From: Methanobacteriota archaeon
GTDB taxonomy: Archaea > Thermoplasmatota > Thermoplasmata > UBA10834
NCBI GenBank assembly: GCA_020725925.1
Contig: DYTN01000001.1
Location: 1 to 64,000, forward strand
Direction of reading: 5' to 3'
Length of the DNA: 64,000 nucleotides
The notes under the pieces were generated by a model, which worked only from the letters and a program-made list of their open reading frames with translations, ran no database searches and was not told where the DNA came from. This document shows, one piece after another, positions 16,760-25,433 of the stretch (the first letter of the stretch is position 1; every line of letters begins with the position of its first letter). The position numbers and the translations under genes were made by a program.

Positions 16760-18064
16760 ATGTCGTATTTCGGGTCGTCTGGTATCAGAGGTGTGGTCAA
16801 CAAGGATTTCACCCCTGAATTGGCGGCTCTTGTCGGCCTCGCCGTGGGCAGCGCATCCAAGACAGCAGTCGTCGGCATGGACTCAAGGACCTCTGGTCCG
16901 ATGATCTCCTCTGCCGTCTCGAGCGGGCTCATGGCCACGGGATGCGACGTGTACCAGGCGGGCATAGTCGCAACTCCGACCCTCGCAGAGGCCGCCCGGT
17001 GCCTCGACTGCGGAATCATGGTGACCGCGAGCCACAACCCTCCGGAGTACGGCGGGATCAAGCTCTGGAACCCGGACGGCTCTGGGTTCGGCGCAAGGCA
17101 ATCCAAGTCGATCGAGAAGCTGCTTGAGACCAGGAAGTTCAAGCTCAAGCCCTGGGACCATGTCGGGAAGACCATCCCTCTCACGGGCGCTGCTGAGACG
17201 CACGCCAGCAGGATCCTCTCGGGCGTGGGCAAGGCGAAGCTCAAGGTAGTCGTCGACTGCGCGAACGGCCCGGCATACACGGTCACCCCGATCGTCCTGC
17301 AGAGGATGGGCTGCAGGGTCGTCACCATCAACTCGAACCCAGACGGGCACTTCCCTGGAAGGCCGCCGGAGCCAGCGGACGAGAACCTGTCCGATCTCAA
17401 GAACGCGGTGGTCTCCATGAAGGCAGACCTCGGCATCGCGCACGACGGGGACGCCGACAGGGTGGTCGCCGTGGACGACAAGGGCATGTTCCTGGGCGGG
17501 GACGAGCTCCTCGCCATCCTGGCCAAGCGGTACGCAAAGAAGAAGCTCGTCGTCACCGTGGACGCGTCCATGGCCATCGATGGCTTCGTAGACGCCAAGA
17601 TCTTGCGCACGCGCGTGGGCGACGTGTTCGTTAGCGAGGAGGTCAAGCGGAGCAAAGCAGAGTTCGGTGGCGAGCCTTCGGGGACTTTCATCTTCCCAGA
17701 TCAGACTTACTGCCCCGACGGCATCCTCGCTGCTGCGAGGCTCGTCGAGCTCGCCAGCAGGAAGAAGCTCTCGGAGATTCGCAAGGCCGTCCCCAAGTAC
17801 CCGATACTCCGAGACGCCGTCAGGTTCAAGCAGGAGGACAAGGCCAGAGTGCTCAGAGCCCTCGACAGGGAGATGAGAGCTGTAGAGTGCGACGAGCTCC
17901 TCACGCTCGACGGCTACAGGCTGCAGTTCGAGGACGGGTGGGCATTGGTGAGAGCTTCGGGCACGGAGCCGAAGCTTCGGTTCTTGGCAGAGGCAAGGAA
18001 TTCGAAGAGGGCTGGAGAGATTATGGCCCTCATCACAAAGGCAGTCAGGAGGAGCGTGAAGTGA
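16760..18064 (+). CDS. glmM: Phosphoglucosamine/phosphohexomutase
   Basis: A 434-residue alpha-D-phosphohexomutase. Motifs: phosphoserine loop TASHNPPEYGG, metal loop DGDADR, sugar loop GEPSG and C-terminal phosphate loop RASGTEPKLRF. It isomerises hexose 6- and 1-phosphates; the overlapping GlmU-type gene downstream makes glucosamine phosphate the most likely substrate, feeding UDP-GlcNAc synthesis. The ATG at 16760 starts the first strand (MSYFGSSGIRG); a TTG six codons upstream is possible. Its stop overlaps the next start by four bases (GTGA). Confidence 0.9.
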   Translation: MSYFGSSGIRGVVNKDFTPELAALVGLAVGSASKTAVVGMDSRTSGPMISSAVSSGLMATGCDVYQAGIVATPTLAEAARCLDCGIMVTASHNPPEYGGIKLWNPDGSGFGARQSKSIEKLLETRKFKLKPWDHVGKTIPLTGAAETHASRILSGVGKAKLKVVVDCANGPAYTVTPIVLQRMGCRVVTINSNPDGHFPGRPPEPADENLSDLKNAVVSMKADLGIAHDGDADRVVAVDDKGMFLGGDELLAILAKRYAKKKLVVTVDASMAIDGFVDAKILRTRVGDVFVSEEVKRSKAEFGGEPSGTFIFPDQTYCPDGILAAARLVELASRKKLSEIRKAVPKYPILRDAVRFKQEDKARVLRALDREMRAVECDELLTLDGYRLQFEDGWALVRASGTEPKLRFLAEARNSKRAGEIMALITKAVRRSVK

Positions 18065-19287
18065 AGGGTTACATACTCGCTGCGGGCGAGGGCGTGCGCA
18101 TGCGTCCCTTGACGTCGAACATACCCAAACCCCTCCTTCCGGTCGCCGGGAGGCCCTTCCTTGAGCACAACATCGAGGCCCTCAAGGAGGCGGGCGTCAA
18201 GGACCTCATACTCCTGGTCGGGTGGAGGGCCCCGCGCATCAGGGAGCACTTCGGGGACGGGAAAGCGTTCGGGGTCAAGATTGAGTACGTCGAGCAGAAG
18301 GAGCGCCTCGGGACGGCCCATGCCATAGGCATGATCAAGGGGATGGTCGACTCCGCGTTCTTCTGCCTGTACGGGGACGTCGTGGTCACGAAGGAGAGCG
18401 TCAAGGGCATCGTCGAGCACCACAGGAAGGTCAAGGGGAGCGTGATGGCATTGACGACAGTTCCTGACCCCAAGAGGTACGGTACGATCGTGGTCGATGC
18501 TGGTGTCGTCAAGGACATCATCGAGAAGCCCGAGGTGCCGGAGACCAACACGGTCAACGCGGGCGCCTACGTGCTCATGCCAACGATCTTCGACGCTATC
18601 GCAGAGACGAAGAAGTCCCCGAGGGGGGAGTACGAGGTCACCGACTCTCTCAAGATCATGATGAAGAAGGAACACCTGTACACGCACCTGCTAAAGGGCG
18701 AGTGGATAGATGTCGCGAGGCCCTGGGACCTGCTAGAAGCGAACAGGATCCTAATGCAGGACCTGGAAGCGCGCATCGAAGGCGATGTATCTGATGGGGC
18801 CACCATCATAGGGCCTGTCCAGATAGGCAAGGGGACCAGAGTCCTCCCGGGCAGCTACGTTTCCGGTCCCGCAATCATAGGCCCGGACTGCGAGATAGGC
18901 CCGAACGCGTACATCCGCCCGTCAACATCGATAGGCGAGCACTGCAAGATCGGCGCTGCCGTCGAGATCAAGAACTCCATCATCATGAACAGGACCAACG
19001 TTCCGCATCTGAGTTATGTCGGAGACAGCGTGATCGGGGAGCGGTGCAACTTCGGAGCGGGGACCAAGGTGGCCAACCTGCGCCTGGACGAGAAGGAGGT
19101 CCAGGTGATAGTGGACGGGAAGAAGACAGGCTCTGGCAGAAGGAAGCTCGGCGTCATCATGGGGGATGACGTCAAGACGGGCATCAATGCCACGATTGAT
19201 GTCGGTACCGTCATAGGCGAGGGCACGATGATTGGCATGGGGGCCATTGTCCGAGGAACGATAGCACCTAAGAGCCGCATCTTCTGA
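18061..19287 (+). CDS. glmU: Bifunctional sugar-1-phosphate nucleotidyltransferase/acetyltransferase (GlmU type)
   Basis: A 408-residue protein with an N-terminal nucleotidyltransferase domain (YILAAGEGVRMRPLTSNIPK) to about residue 230, and a C-terminal left-handed beta-helix with hexapeptide repeats (IGPDCEIGPNAYIRPSTSIG). Such archaeal proteins acetylate GlcN-1-P and join it to UTP to make UDP-GlcNAc, the precursor for surface glycans. Start GTG 18061 overlaps the glmM stop. Upstream in-frame codons exist inside glmM but are not part of the family. Some archaeal relatives act on glucose-1-P/dTTP; the operon favours GlcNAc. Confidence 0.88.
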   Translation: MKGYILAAGEGVRMRPLTSNIPKPLLPVAGRPFLEHNIEALKEAGVKDLILLVGWRAPRIREHFGDGKAFGVKIEYVEQKERLGTAHAIGMIKGMVDSAFFCLYGDVVVTKESVKGIVEHHRKVKGSVMALTTVPDPKRYGTIVVDAGVVKDIIEKPEVPETNTVNAGAYVLMPTIFDAIAETKKSPRGEYEVTDSLKIMMKKEHLYTHLLKGEWIDVARPWDLLEANRILMQDLEARIEGDVSDGATIIGPVQIGKGTRVLPGSYVSGPAIIGPDCEIGPNAYIRPSTSIGEHCKIGAAVEIKNSIIMNRTNVPHLSYVGDSVIGERCNFGAGTKVANLRLDEKEVQVIVDGKKTGSGRRKLGVIMGDDVKTGINATIDVGTVIGEGTMIGMGAIVRGTIAPKSRIF

Positions 19288-19424
19288 TGGATTGGCTGCT
19301 CGAGGTGGCTACGCCATCTTGCCACGTCCCCGTATTGAGCGTTCTGGACCGGGCGTTGCGCACGGATAAATAGCGCCTCTGCGATTCGGGTACTGGCCTA
19401 GCCGGTCAAGGGGGAGTTTGGGAT

Positions 19425-20633
19425 TTGAGAGCCAAGGCGTTAGTGGTGTCTCTGCTTATGATCATGTTCGCTGCGAGCGCGTTCGTTCCGATGGTCGGAG
19501 CCGCTCCTCCGTCGAAGGCTCAGTGGCGCTACCTGCTATATTTGGACGCTGACAACAACCTCGACATATCCACCGGACAGTGGCACGAACCGCTCGTCGA
19601 GGACGACTTCGGCGAGCTGATGTCCGTCGGATCGACTGATGAAGTCGTCTGCTACGTGTTCGTGGACAGATGGACCGGTCCCGCAAACCTGTTCAAGGTC
19701 CACAAGGGTTGGATGGAGGAGATGACGGGTTTCGCCCTGAACGGAAAGGAGGCCAACATGGGCGATCCTGCGACGTTCAGGAGCTTCGTCCAGTACACCT
19801 TCAAGGCGACGTCGGCCGAGCACACTGTGCTCATGTTCTGGAATCATGGCAGCCCGGTCTACGTCGCATGGGATGACAATGGTCCCGCGCCTGGCGTTTC
19901 GGACATATTGACCCACTGGGAGGTCTTCGAAGCCCTCAAGGGGTACAGGGTCGATGTGATAGGCACGGACGAGTGCCTCGTGTGTCAGGTGGAGGTCGCC
20001 TACGAATACGCAACGAGCGGGCTCGATTGCGATTACCTACTCGCGAGTGAGACCTGGACTGGCTGGAGGGGGTACCCGTACGACCAGACTTTGGGCGCTC
20101 TCGTGGGCAATCCCACCATGACCCCGCGCGAGGCTGCCATTATGTTCATCGAGGAGGTCGACGCCCTGCTAAGGCAACCGCCGCACATGGGCGAGGAGGT
20201 CAACTGCCACGCCGCCGTTGACCTGGCTATGATGCGACCGCTGGCATCATCCTTCGGCGACCTCTGCAGTGTCGTTGCATCGGACATGAAAGCCAATGCA
20301 GCTCTCGTCTCGAAGGCGCGAGGTCAGGCGTCCTATGCGTACGCTGCGGGTTCGATCAACCGCGTGGACATGCGGCAGTTCGTGACGAGCCTTGGGGAGA
20401 TGACCAAGTCAAAGGACATCAAGCGCGAATGCGCCGAGGCGCTCGCCGCGTTCGATGCGGCGGTGATTGCGCTGCAGGCAACGAACGCGCTCGATCATCA
20501 GGTGGGCGGGCTTGGGCTGTGCTTCCCGAACCACGCGTGGGAGATCCCGAGCTACTACGCGGACTATGCGTTCCCGGAGCTGAGCTGGATGGCCTTCCTC
20601 GAGGCGTACTGGTACGCTTGCGGGGCCGCGTAG
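19425..20633 (+). CDS. Clostripain-like (C11) secreted cysteine peptidase
   Basis: A 402-residue protein starting at TTG 19425, with a signal peptide (LVVSLLMIMFAASAFVPMVG A). The catalytic domain has YLLYLDADNNLD near the start, the His loop MFWNHGSPV and the Cys motif GTDECLVCQVEVAYEYA, which match the C11 peptidase pattern. In most family members the Cys is preceded by DA (DAC); here it is DEC. Likely a secreted protease. ATAAATAG about 50 bases upstream is a probable promoter. Confidence 0.8.
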   Translation: MRAKALVVSLLMIMFAASAFVPMVGAAPPSKAQWRYLLYLDADNNLDISTGQWHEPLVEDDFGELMSVGSTDEVVCYVFVDRWTGPANLFKVHKGWMEEMTGFALNGKEANMGDPATFRSFVQYTFKATSAEHTVLMFWNHGSPVYVAWDDNGPAPGVSDILTHWEVFEALKGYRVDVIGTDECLVCQVEVAYEYATSGLDCDYLLASETWTGWRGYPYDQTLGALVGNPTMTPREAAIMFIEEVDALLRQPPHMGEEVNCHAAVDLAMMRPLASSFGDLCSVVASDMKANAALVSKARGQASYAYAAGSINRVDMRQFVTSLGEMTKSKDIKRECAEALAAFDAAVIALQATNALDHQVGGLGLCFPNHAWEIPSYYADYAFPELSWMAFLEAYWYACGAA

Positions 20634-20718
20634 GCGGCGAGCGGGCTTCTGGTCATCGTGTCGATGGGGGTCCCGAGCTTAGTTCTGGATTCGCCGGGGA
20701 CCGCAGCTGAAGTGGTCG

Positions 20719-21531
20719 TCATCGCGCGCCGTGCCAGAGCTCTCTCACGCTAGTGGCCTCCTCCTCCCTGAACTGGTTGGAGGCGATGCGGACTATTGTC
20801 TCCTCGTCCATGCCGTCCTTGTAGAGCTTGGCGTAGTTCAACAGGTTGCCCGTCGTCAGAACCGTCGACAATCTCCCCGATCTGTAAGCCTCCCTGGTCC
20901 TGTTGGCGAACTCGACGACAGCCCTCGCGAACCCGAAGCTCACGCCCGTCCTGTCGACGAGCAGGCTGGTCTCCGCGGCAGGGTCGAGCCATCCCATCCT
21001 GATGGTCTCAAACCTGCGCCTCAGGGCGGCGTTCATCTGGAACGTGCCTCCGTACGCGCTCTTCTCCGATGGATTCATCGATATGACGAGGTAGTGTCTG
21101 TCGGTCCTTCTCCGAACCTCACCTGTCTCCGATATTCTGACCATGCCCCGGAAATCCGCGAGGGATTCCAGCAGGGCCGTTATGCCTGGCGAGGCGTAGT
21201 TGAAGCCGTCCCAGTAGCACAGGACGCCGTCGTACAATCTGCCGTCTTCGTTCGCAACTCGTGCCGGATTCGTGTCCAGCCACTGCATGACGATTCCTTG
21301 TCTGAGTTCGCCGCTGTCCCCTGTGGGAGAGGGAGATGCGAGAAGCTCCGCCCTGGTCGTTTCTGCCGTAAGGCTGATTTCAAAGAGGAGGATGTTGTTG
21401 GTCTTGCAGTAGTGATGAACCAGCTGGGTCTTGCCGCACCCGGACTCGCCGATGAGGCACACATTGCCGACGTTCCTCAGCAGCTTGCCGAAGAGCTCGG
21501 CGTATCCCTTCTCGTCTAGATATGACATCAT
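20719..21531 (-). CDS. AAA ATPase of the MoxR/CbbQ (AAA_5) type
   Basis: A 270-residue ATPase. Walker A GESGCGKTQLVHHY, a Walker B-like LCYWDGFNYASP with a WDG core, a sensor-1 region (HYLVISMNPSEKS) and an arginine-finger region (NAALRRRFETIRM). These fit the AAA_5 class used by MoxR/CbbQ chaperones to remodel protein partners, usually a VWA-domain protein. No VWA gene is adjacent, so the client is unknown. AGGAGAAA precedes the double ATG. The next gene on this strand, the JAMM peptidase, ends about 85 bases upstream. Confidence 0.75.
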   Translation of the reverse strand: MMSYLDEKGYAELFGKLLRNVGNVCLIGESGCGKTQLVHHYCKTNNILLFEISLTAETTRAELLASPSPTGDSGELRQGIVMQWLDTNPARVANEDGRLYDGVLCYWDGFNYASPGITALLESLADFRGMVRISETGEVRRRTDRHYLVISMNPSEKSAYGGTFQMNAALRRRFETIRMGWLDPAAETSLLVDRTGVSFGFARAVVEFANRTREAYRSGRLSTVLTTGNLLNYAKLYKDGMDEETIVRIASNQFREEEATSVRELWHGAR

Positions 21532-21616
21532 CTTTTCTCCTGCGGTCGGTTCTGGGCGACGCGGAAAACTCCGCCCTTATAAGAACATGTCGCAAGCTGG
21601 ATTCGACACACGCCGG

Positions 21617-22030
21617 TCAGTCGATGACCCTAAGAGGCCTCTCGTTCCCCGCTCCGTCGAACGCCGCCCAGCTATCCCTGTCGAATGGGTTGCAGACGAT
21701 GATGTGTATCCAGCCGTATCTCCTGAACAGATCCAGGTCGGCGTCGGACGGGTAGCACTCACCAGACGGATGCGAGTGCACCGTGCCCACGACGGTGAAG
21801 TCAATCGGCAGGTTGTGGAGCCTGAAGATAGCGTGCCTCTCGCCAAGGATGGTGCCAGGGAGCAGGATCAGCTCGCGGATCACACCCTTCTCCGCCCTCA
21901 GGAAGGCCCCGAACTCCTCGGGGTACTGGGACTTGGACGCCTCCAGGATCATCCTCAGCGTTTTACGTTTGATACTCTTGATGTTCGCGCGCTCGTCCTT
22001 TGAGAAGTCGAACAGGGGCAATTCAGACAC
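21617..22030 (-). CDS. JAMM/MPN+ metallopeptidase
   Basis: A 137-residue protein with the full JAMM zinc motif: an upstream Glu in PEEFGAFL, then HSHPSGECYPSDAD, which satisfies HxHx7SxxD. Archaeal JAMM enzymes remove ubiquitin-like SAMP tags from proteins or process sulfur-carrier proteins; that role is inferred. The start is GTG 22030, which overlaps the end of the PH-like membrane gene by eight bases; GGAGAAGG lies upstream, so translation is coupled. Confidence 0.85.
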   Translation of the reverse strand: MSELPLFDFSKDERANIKSIKRKTLRMILEASKSQYPEEFGAFLRAEKGVIRELILLPGTILGERHAIFRLHNLPIDFTVVGTVHSHPSGECYPSDADLDLFRRYGWIHIIVCNPFDRDSWAAFDGAGNERPLRVID

Positions 22031-22559
22031 CCTTCTCCATTCCTGCCCTCTCGGCGATGACGTCGAGGAATCCTGGGACGTAGCTGACGCTCAGCACGAG
22101 GTCCTCGACGGGCCTCTTGAGAAGCCTGCCGACGCGCGGCTGCCCGTCGAGCTCCAGCTTCACGAGGTTCGTGAAGGCCGACGTGACGAACAGGGCCTTC
22201 GTGATTGGGAAGTACCTCACCCCAATCCCCACCCTGAGCCCTCCCTTGTGGACCGAGGTCTCCTTGGCGCTCTTGATGTTCGAGTAGGGTATCGTCGCGT
22301 TGATGAGCAGGCCCATCCTCAGCCTGAGGCCCTTCTCGCCCGCCAGGTGGTGCGTGAACATCGGGGGCACGAGGAACAGGAACAGCAATGTGCCTATCAC
22401 GGGGGCCAGGACAAGCCATGCGGTCCTGAAGGTGCTCTCAGGGGACGAGTACGCGGCGTAGAAGACCCATGCGACTATCATCTCGAGCACGAGCGCCAGG
22501 ATGACGAACCAATGCTTCTGGTAGTCTATCCTCACGGGCTCTCTCTTCTTCGCGGGCAT
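22023..22559 (-). CDS. Membrane protein with PH-like domain
   Basis: A 178-residue protein with two membrane helices in the first 70 residues (WFVILALVLEMIVAWVFYAA and AWLVLAPVIGTLLFLFLVPP) and a C-terminal domain resembling bacterial PH domains (about 75-170: LRLRMGLLINATIPYSNIKS AKE). GAGGAGCACG precedes the ATG. It lies 13 bases after nadK and overlaps the JAMM gene, so it belongs to that operon. Function unknown. Confidence 0.65.
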   Translation of the reverse strand: MPAKKREPVRIDYQKHWFVILALVLEMIVAWVFYAAYSSPESTFRTAWLVLAPVIGTLLFLFLVPPMFTHHLAGEKGLRLRMGLLINATIPYSNIKSAKETSVHKGGLRVGIGVRYFPITKALFVTSAFTNLVKLELDGQPRVGRLLKRPVEDLVLSVSYVPGFLDVIAERAGMEKGV

Positions 22560-22572
22560 CGTGCTCCTCTGG

Positions 22573-23352
22573 TCAGTGCCTGTGCGCTGCGAAGGGCGCA
22601 GAGGCTATGAGCTTCTCCTCGAGGTTCCTGTAGAAGTCGTCCTTGAAGCTGACGAACTTGGCCTTCTTCTCCGATGCAGTGAACACGAGCTTCTCGTCGC
22701 CCCGGATCCTGAACTCAACCTGGCCGTCTATGACCATCGTGCACTCCTTGGGCTCTTTGATTGTGACGCTGATTTTGCTCTTCGCGGCGACGACGAGGGG
22801 CCTGGCGGCGAGCCTGAACGGCGCGATCGGAGCTATGACGAATGCCTCGACCCGCGGGTCTATGATGGACGAGCCGACGCTCATGGCGTAGCTGGTCGAG
22901 CCAGTGGGTGTGGCGAGGATTATGCCATCGGCCCTGATCTCGGTCGCCGGGGTGCCGTCAATGGATATCGCGAAGTCGCGCATCTTGGCTATGTGCGCCG
23001 TGTGGACCACTGCCTCGTTGGTCGCGTCCTCGAGCCTCCTGCCGTCCAGCACGGTCTTGAGCTTGAGGCGCTCGTCCACATGGTACTTGCCCTCAGAGAG
23101 CCTCTTGATTGCCCCTTTGACCTCGTCCGACTGTACCTCTGTGAGGAATCCGAGCACGCCCGCGTTGACCCCCATGACTGGCGCATCGTTCGCCTGGAGC
23201 GTGCGAAGGATGGTTCCGTCCCCGCCGACGGTTATCAGCACGTCGACCTTCATCTCGGAGATGGGGACGCCCTTCATGCCCATCGACTCCGCCATGTGGC
23301 TCTCGACGATGAAGTCCATCCCCTTGAGCGCCTCGAGCACCTTCTTCGCCAC
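22573..23352 (-). CDS. nadK: NAD kinase
   Basis: An NAD kinase with the family's GGDGT loop (LITVGGDGTILRTLQ) and LATPTGSTSYAMSVGS. It phosphorylates NAD to NADP with ATP or polyphosphate. The GTG at 23352 gives 259 residues but omits the usual first strand. The same frame upstream reads TKIGVTGTPSLKNFKPV, which looks like the normal N-terminus, yet no ATG, GTG or TTG precedes it. A non-standard start (ATA in ATAGGAGTC) or a sequence error is possible. It overlaps or abuts the IMPase gene. In Methanocaldococcus the two activities are fused in one protein. Confidence 0.88.
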   Translation of the reverse strand: MAKKVLEALKGMDFIVESHMAESMGMKGVPISEMKVDVLITVGGDGTILRTLQANDAPVMGVNAGVLGFLTEVQSDEVKGAIKRLSEGKYHVDERLKLKTVLDGRRLEDATNEAVVHTAHIAKMRDFAISIDGTPATEIRADGIILATPTGSTSYAMSVGSSIIDPRVEAFVIAPIAPFRLAARPLVVAAKSKISVTIKEPKECTMVIDGQVEFRIRGDEKLVFTASEKKAKFVSFKDDFYRNLEEKLIASAPFAAHRH

Positions 23353-23390
23353 GGGCTTGAAGTTCTTCAGCGACGGGGTCCCAGTGACTC

Positions 23391-24170
23391 CTATCTTCGT
23401 AGTACCAACTCCTTGACCTTGGGGTCGCCGTAGGCCAGGAAGTTCTTCCTGTCCTGCAGGTCGAACCCCATATCGAGTTTGTTACCTTCAAGGTCTACTA
23501 TCTCGCCGCCCGCCTCGCGCAGGATGAGGCAGCTCGCGGCGATGTCAACGACCCTGATCATCCTGTTGAAGTTCGTGCAGTTCATGTAGTGCGCCTGGAC
23601 GGCCCCCTGCGCCACCAGGCACATCTCGAGGGAGGCGCAGCCCATCGTCCGAACCCGGCTCGCCAGCAGCTTGACCCTCTCGGACTCCGGGGCTGCGTCC
23701 ACACCGTCGAACATGATGAAGACCGCATCGTCCCTGATGTACTTCGAGACCGCAATCCTGTGGCCGTTGAGCTCACTTCCGCCTCCCCTCCGGGCATAGT
23801 ACGCATCTCCAGTGAATAGGTTCTTCACGAGTGCGTGCTCGCAGTCCGAGAGCCTGCTCTTGCCGATTGCTAGCGATACGGAGAAGAACGGGATGCCGCG
23901 TGTGCAGTTCAGCGTGCCGTCGATCGGGTCTATCACGAGGACCCTCTTGCTCCCTCTGTCGACGAAGCCCGCCTCCTCGCTGAGGACGTTGAGCTCGATC
24001 CCTTCCTCGTCGAGGTATCGGAGGACGACATCCTCGGCGTACTTGTCGACTTGCGAGGTCGCTGAGCCGCTCGCACCCCTTCCTACGGGCACATGCTTGT
24101 CGAAGCCCTTGGGTAGGTCTCTATATGCCGTGTAGACTGCGTTGGCTATCTTGGTCAGCTCGGCCTTCAC
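23391..24170 (-). CDS. Inositol monophosphatase family protein (IMPase/FBPase)
   Basis: A 259-residue Mg-dependent phosphatase. Motifs: metal Glu in LSEEAGFVD, core motif DPIDGTLNC and VVDIAASCLILREAGG near the C-terminus. Archaeal members hydrolyse inositol-1-phosphate and fructose-1,6-bisphosphate, and some act on NADP. The adjacent NAD kinase, and their fusion in Methanocaldococcus, support a role in balancing NADP. Head of a four-gene minus-strand unit ending with the JAMM peptidase. Confidence 0.88.
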   Translation of the reverse strand: MKAELTKIANAVYTAYRDLPKGFDKHVPVGRGASGSATSQVDKYAEDVVLRYLDEEGIELNVLSEEAGFVDRGSKRVLVIDPIDGTLNCTRGIPFFSVSLAIGKSRLSDCEHALVKNLFTGDAYYARRGGGSELNGHRIAVSKYIRDDAVFIMFDGVDAAPESERVKLLASRVRTMGCASLEMCLVAQGAVQAHYMNCTNFNRMIRVVDIAASCLILREAGGEIVDLEGNKLDMGFDLQDRKNFLAYGDPKVKELVLRR

Positions 24171-24266
24171 GGCTCGAGTATCAGACGGTCCGTGTTATAT
24201 TACTTTGCCGCTGGCTTTCGACATCTTTTCAGTAAGGAACTAGGTCTCAGACCCAGGGGAACGCCC

Positions 24267-24536
24267 TCACTTCCTCCAGGCCGTCGTGCCTCCGATCGAT
24301 CTTGCGATGTTGCGGATGCTCCACTCGGTCTCTATCTCGAGGGCCAAGCGTCGGGCGAATTCGGGAGGCAGCCCGTTGTTGACCATCTCCCTCTCCGCCG
24401 TCGCAGACATCCGCTGAGCGCGCTTCTTCATCTTCAGGAAGGCCCAGCCGGTCCTGAATGTGACCCGGGGCATCATCAGCGTGATGGATGCGACCAGCTT
24501 TGGGATATCCTCCTTGGTCTCACTCCTCTCCGGCAT
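24267..24536 (-). CDS. Hypothetical protein, coupled to upstream gene
   Basis: An 89-residue protein starting MPERSETKEDIPKLVASITL, with basic helical regions such as FLKMKKRAQRMSATAERE and a C-terminal helix. The ATG at 24536 lies inside the last codons of the upstream gene (24520-24807), so translation is coupled. A start four codons earlier is possible. No family recognised; the pair looks conserved by its tight arrangement. Confidence 0.5.
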   Translation of the reverse strand: MPERSETKEDIPKLVASITLMMPRVTFRTGWAFLKMKKRAQRMSATAEREMVNNGLPPEFARRLALEIETEWSIRNIARSIGGTTAWRK

Positions 24537-24807
24537 TCCTGCTGACACCGCCCGCGATGGCCGATGAGATTATCCCGCCCAGGCTGAAGCTCTTCATGTA
24601 TTGCTGGGTCATCTCGAAAGCCTGTTTGTCGTCCATTCCCGCCGCCTTCATCTGCTTGTAGAATTCCGATATCGATTTGGCGAGCGCCTCTGCGTTCTCT
24701 GTCTTGTACAGCATGTTGCTGATTGATTCAAGCAACTTCGGAATCTCGGTCGAGACGACCTGCAAGATCTCCTTCACCTCTTGCGCATCGTGCTTCTCCT
24801 CTGCCAT
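24520..24807 (-). CDS. Helical hypothetical protein
   Basis: A 95-residue acidic helical protein (EVKEILQVVSTEIPKLLESI, SISEFYKQMKAAGMDDKQAF) with a C-terminal glycine/alanine-rich segment (LGGIISSAIAGGVSRN) that could touch the membrane. GAGGTGAACAAGA lies before the ATG. First gene of a two-gene minus-strand unit. No known family. Confidence 0.55.
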   Translation of the reverse strand: MAEEKHDAQEVKEILQVVSTEIPKLLESISNMLYKTENAEALAKSISEFYKQMKAAGMDDKQAFEMTQQYMKSFSLGGIISSAIAGGVSRNAGEE

Positions 24808-24902
24808 TCTTGTTCACCTCTTCGCCCTGTCCGGGCTTTCTGTGAGAGACCATGCGCGGTGCCAGTACTTAAGCGAAGTGAGCATTTGTGACCACATCAG
24901 GG

Positions 24903-25373
24903 TCACTCCTGCCTCTTGGCCGGACCGAGACCCAGCAGTTCGTACCACGTGTCGACGTACTGCTCCGTCAACCAGTAGTCCTTCGACTTCGGGGAACCTT
25001 TGGCCCTCACAACTCCCTTCGCCTCCAGCTCCTTCAATCGCTCTCTGACTATGCGCCTCGAGGAGGTCCCGCGGAGCTCCTTGAGCTTCTCGGCTATCTG
25101 GGATATGTTCTGTCCGTCGCGCTCGAAGAGCACCTTGACTATGTCTCTCGAGATGGAGTCCTTGACCCCTGGGATGAGGAGGTCGGGCGAGATGGCGCCG
25201 TAGCGCTGGTACAGCCCGAGCATTCGGAAGTAGCTCGATGATATCTTCTGGAACCTCTCGATGTAATCGAGGAGCTGCGAGTACGGCTCCGAGACCTTGC
25301 TCACGGCCTCTTCGACGCTCTCCATCTTCTCGGAGAGCGCCTTGATCTGCTTCTCCAGCCCCTCGTCCGCCAT
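24903..25373 (-). CDS. Winged-helix regulator with N-terminal coiled coil
   Basis: A 156-residue protein. The first 45 residues (MADEGLEKQIKALSEKMESV EE) form a coiled coil, probably for dimerisation. The C-terminal half is a winged helix: ISRDIVKVLFERDGQNISQI, then recognition region SSRRIVRERLKELEAKGVVR and the wing GSPKSKDYWLT. It lies 60 bases from fibrillarin and is transcribed the other way, so it could regulate that promoter. The target is unknown. Confidence 0.65.
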   Translation of the reverse strand: MADEGLEKQIKALSEKMESVEEAVSKVSEPYSQLLDYIERFQKISSSYFRMLGLYQRYGAISPDLLIPGVKDSISRDIVKVLFERDGQNISQIAEKLKELRGTSSRRIVRERLKELEAKGVVRAKGSPKSKDYWLTEQYVDTWYELLGLGPAKRQE

Positions 25374-25433
25374 GAGGTGCTCAATGGCCTCGGACGTATA
25401 GTTCTTTATTCTGGTGAGCGTTCGGCCTGTTGC

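Noticed and set aside
22561-23433. A 290-codon plus-strand open frame opposite NAD kinase
   Set aside because: It is antisense to a clear NAD kinase and has no recognisable domain.
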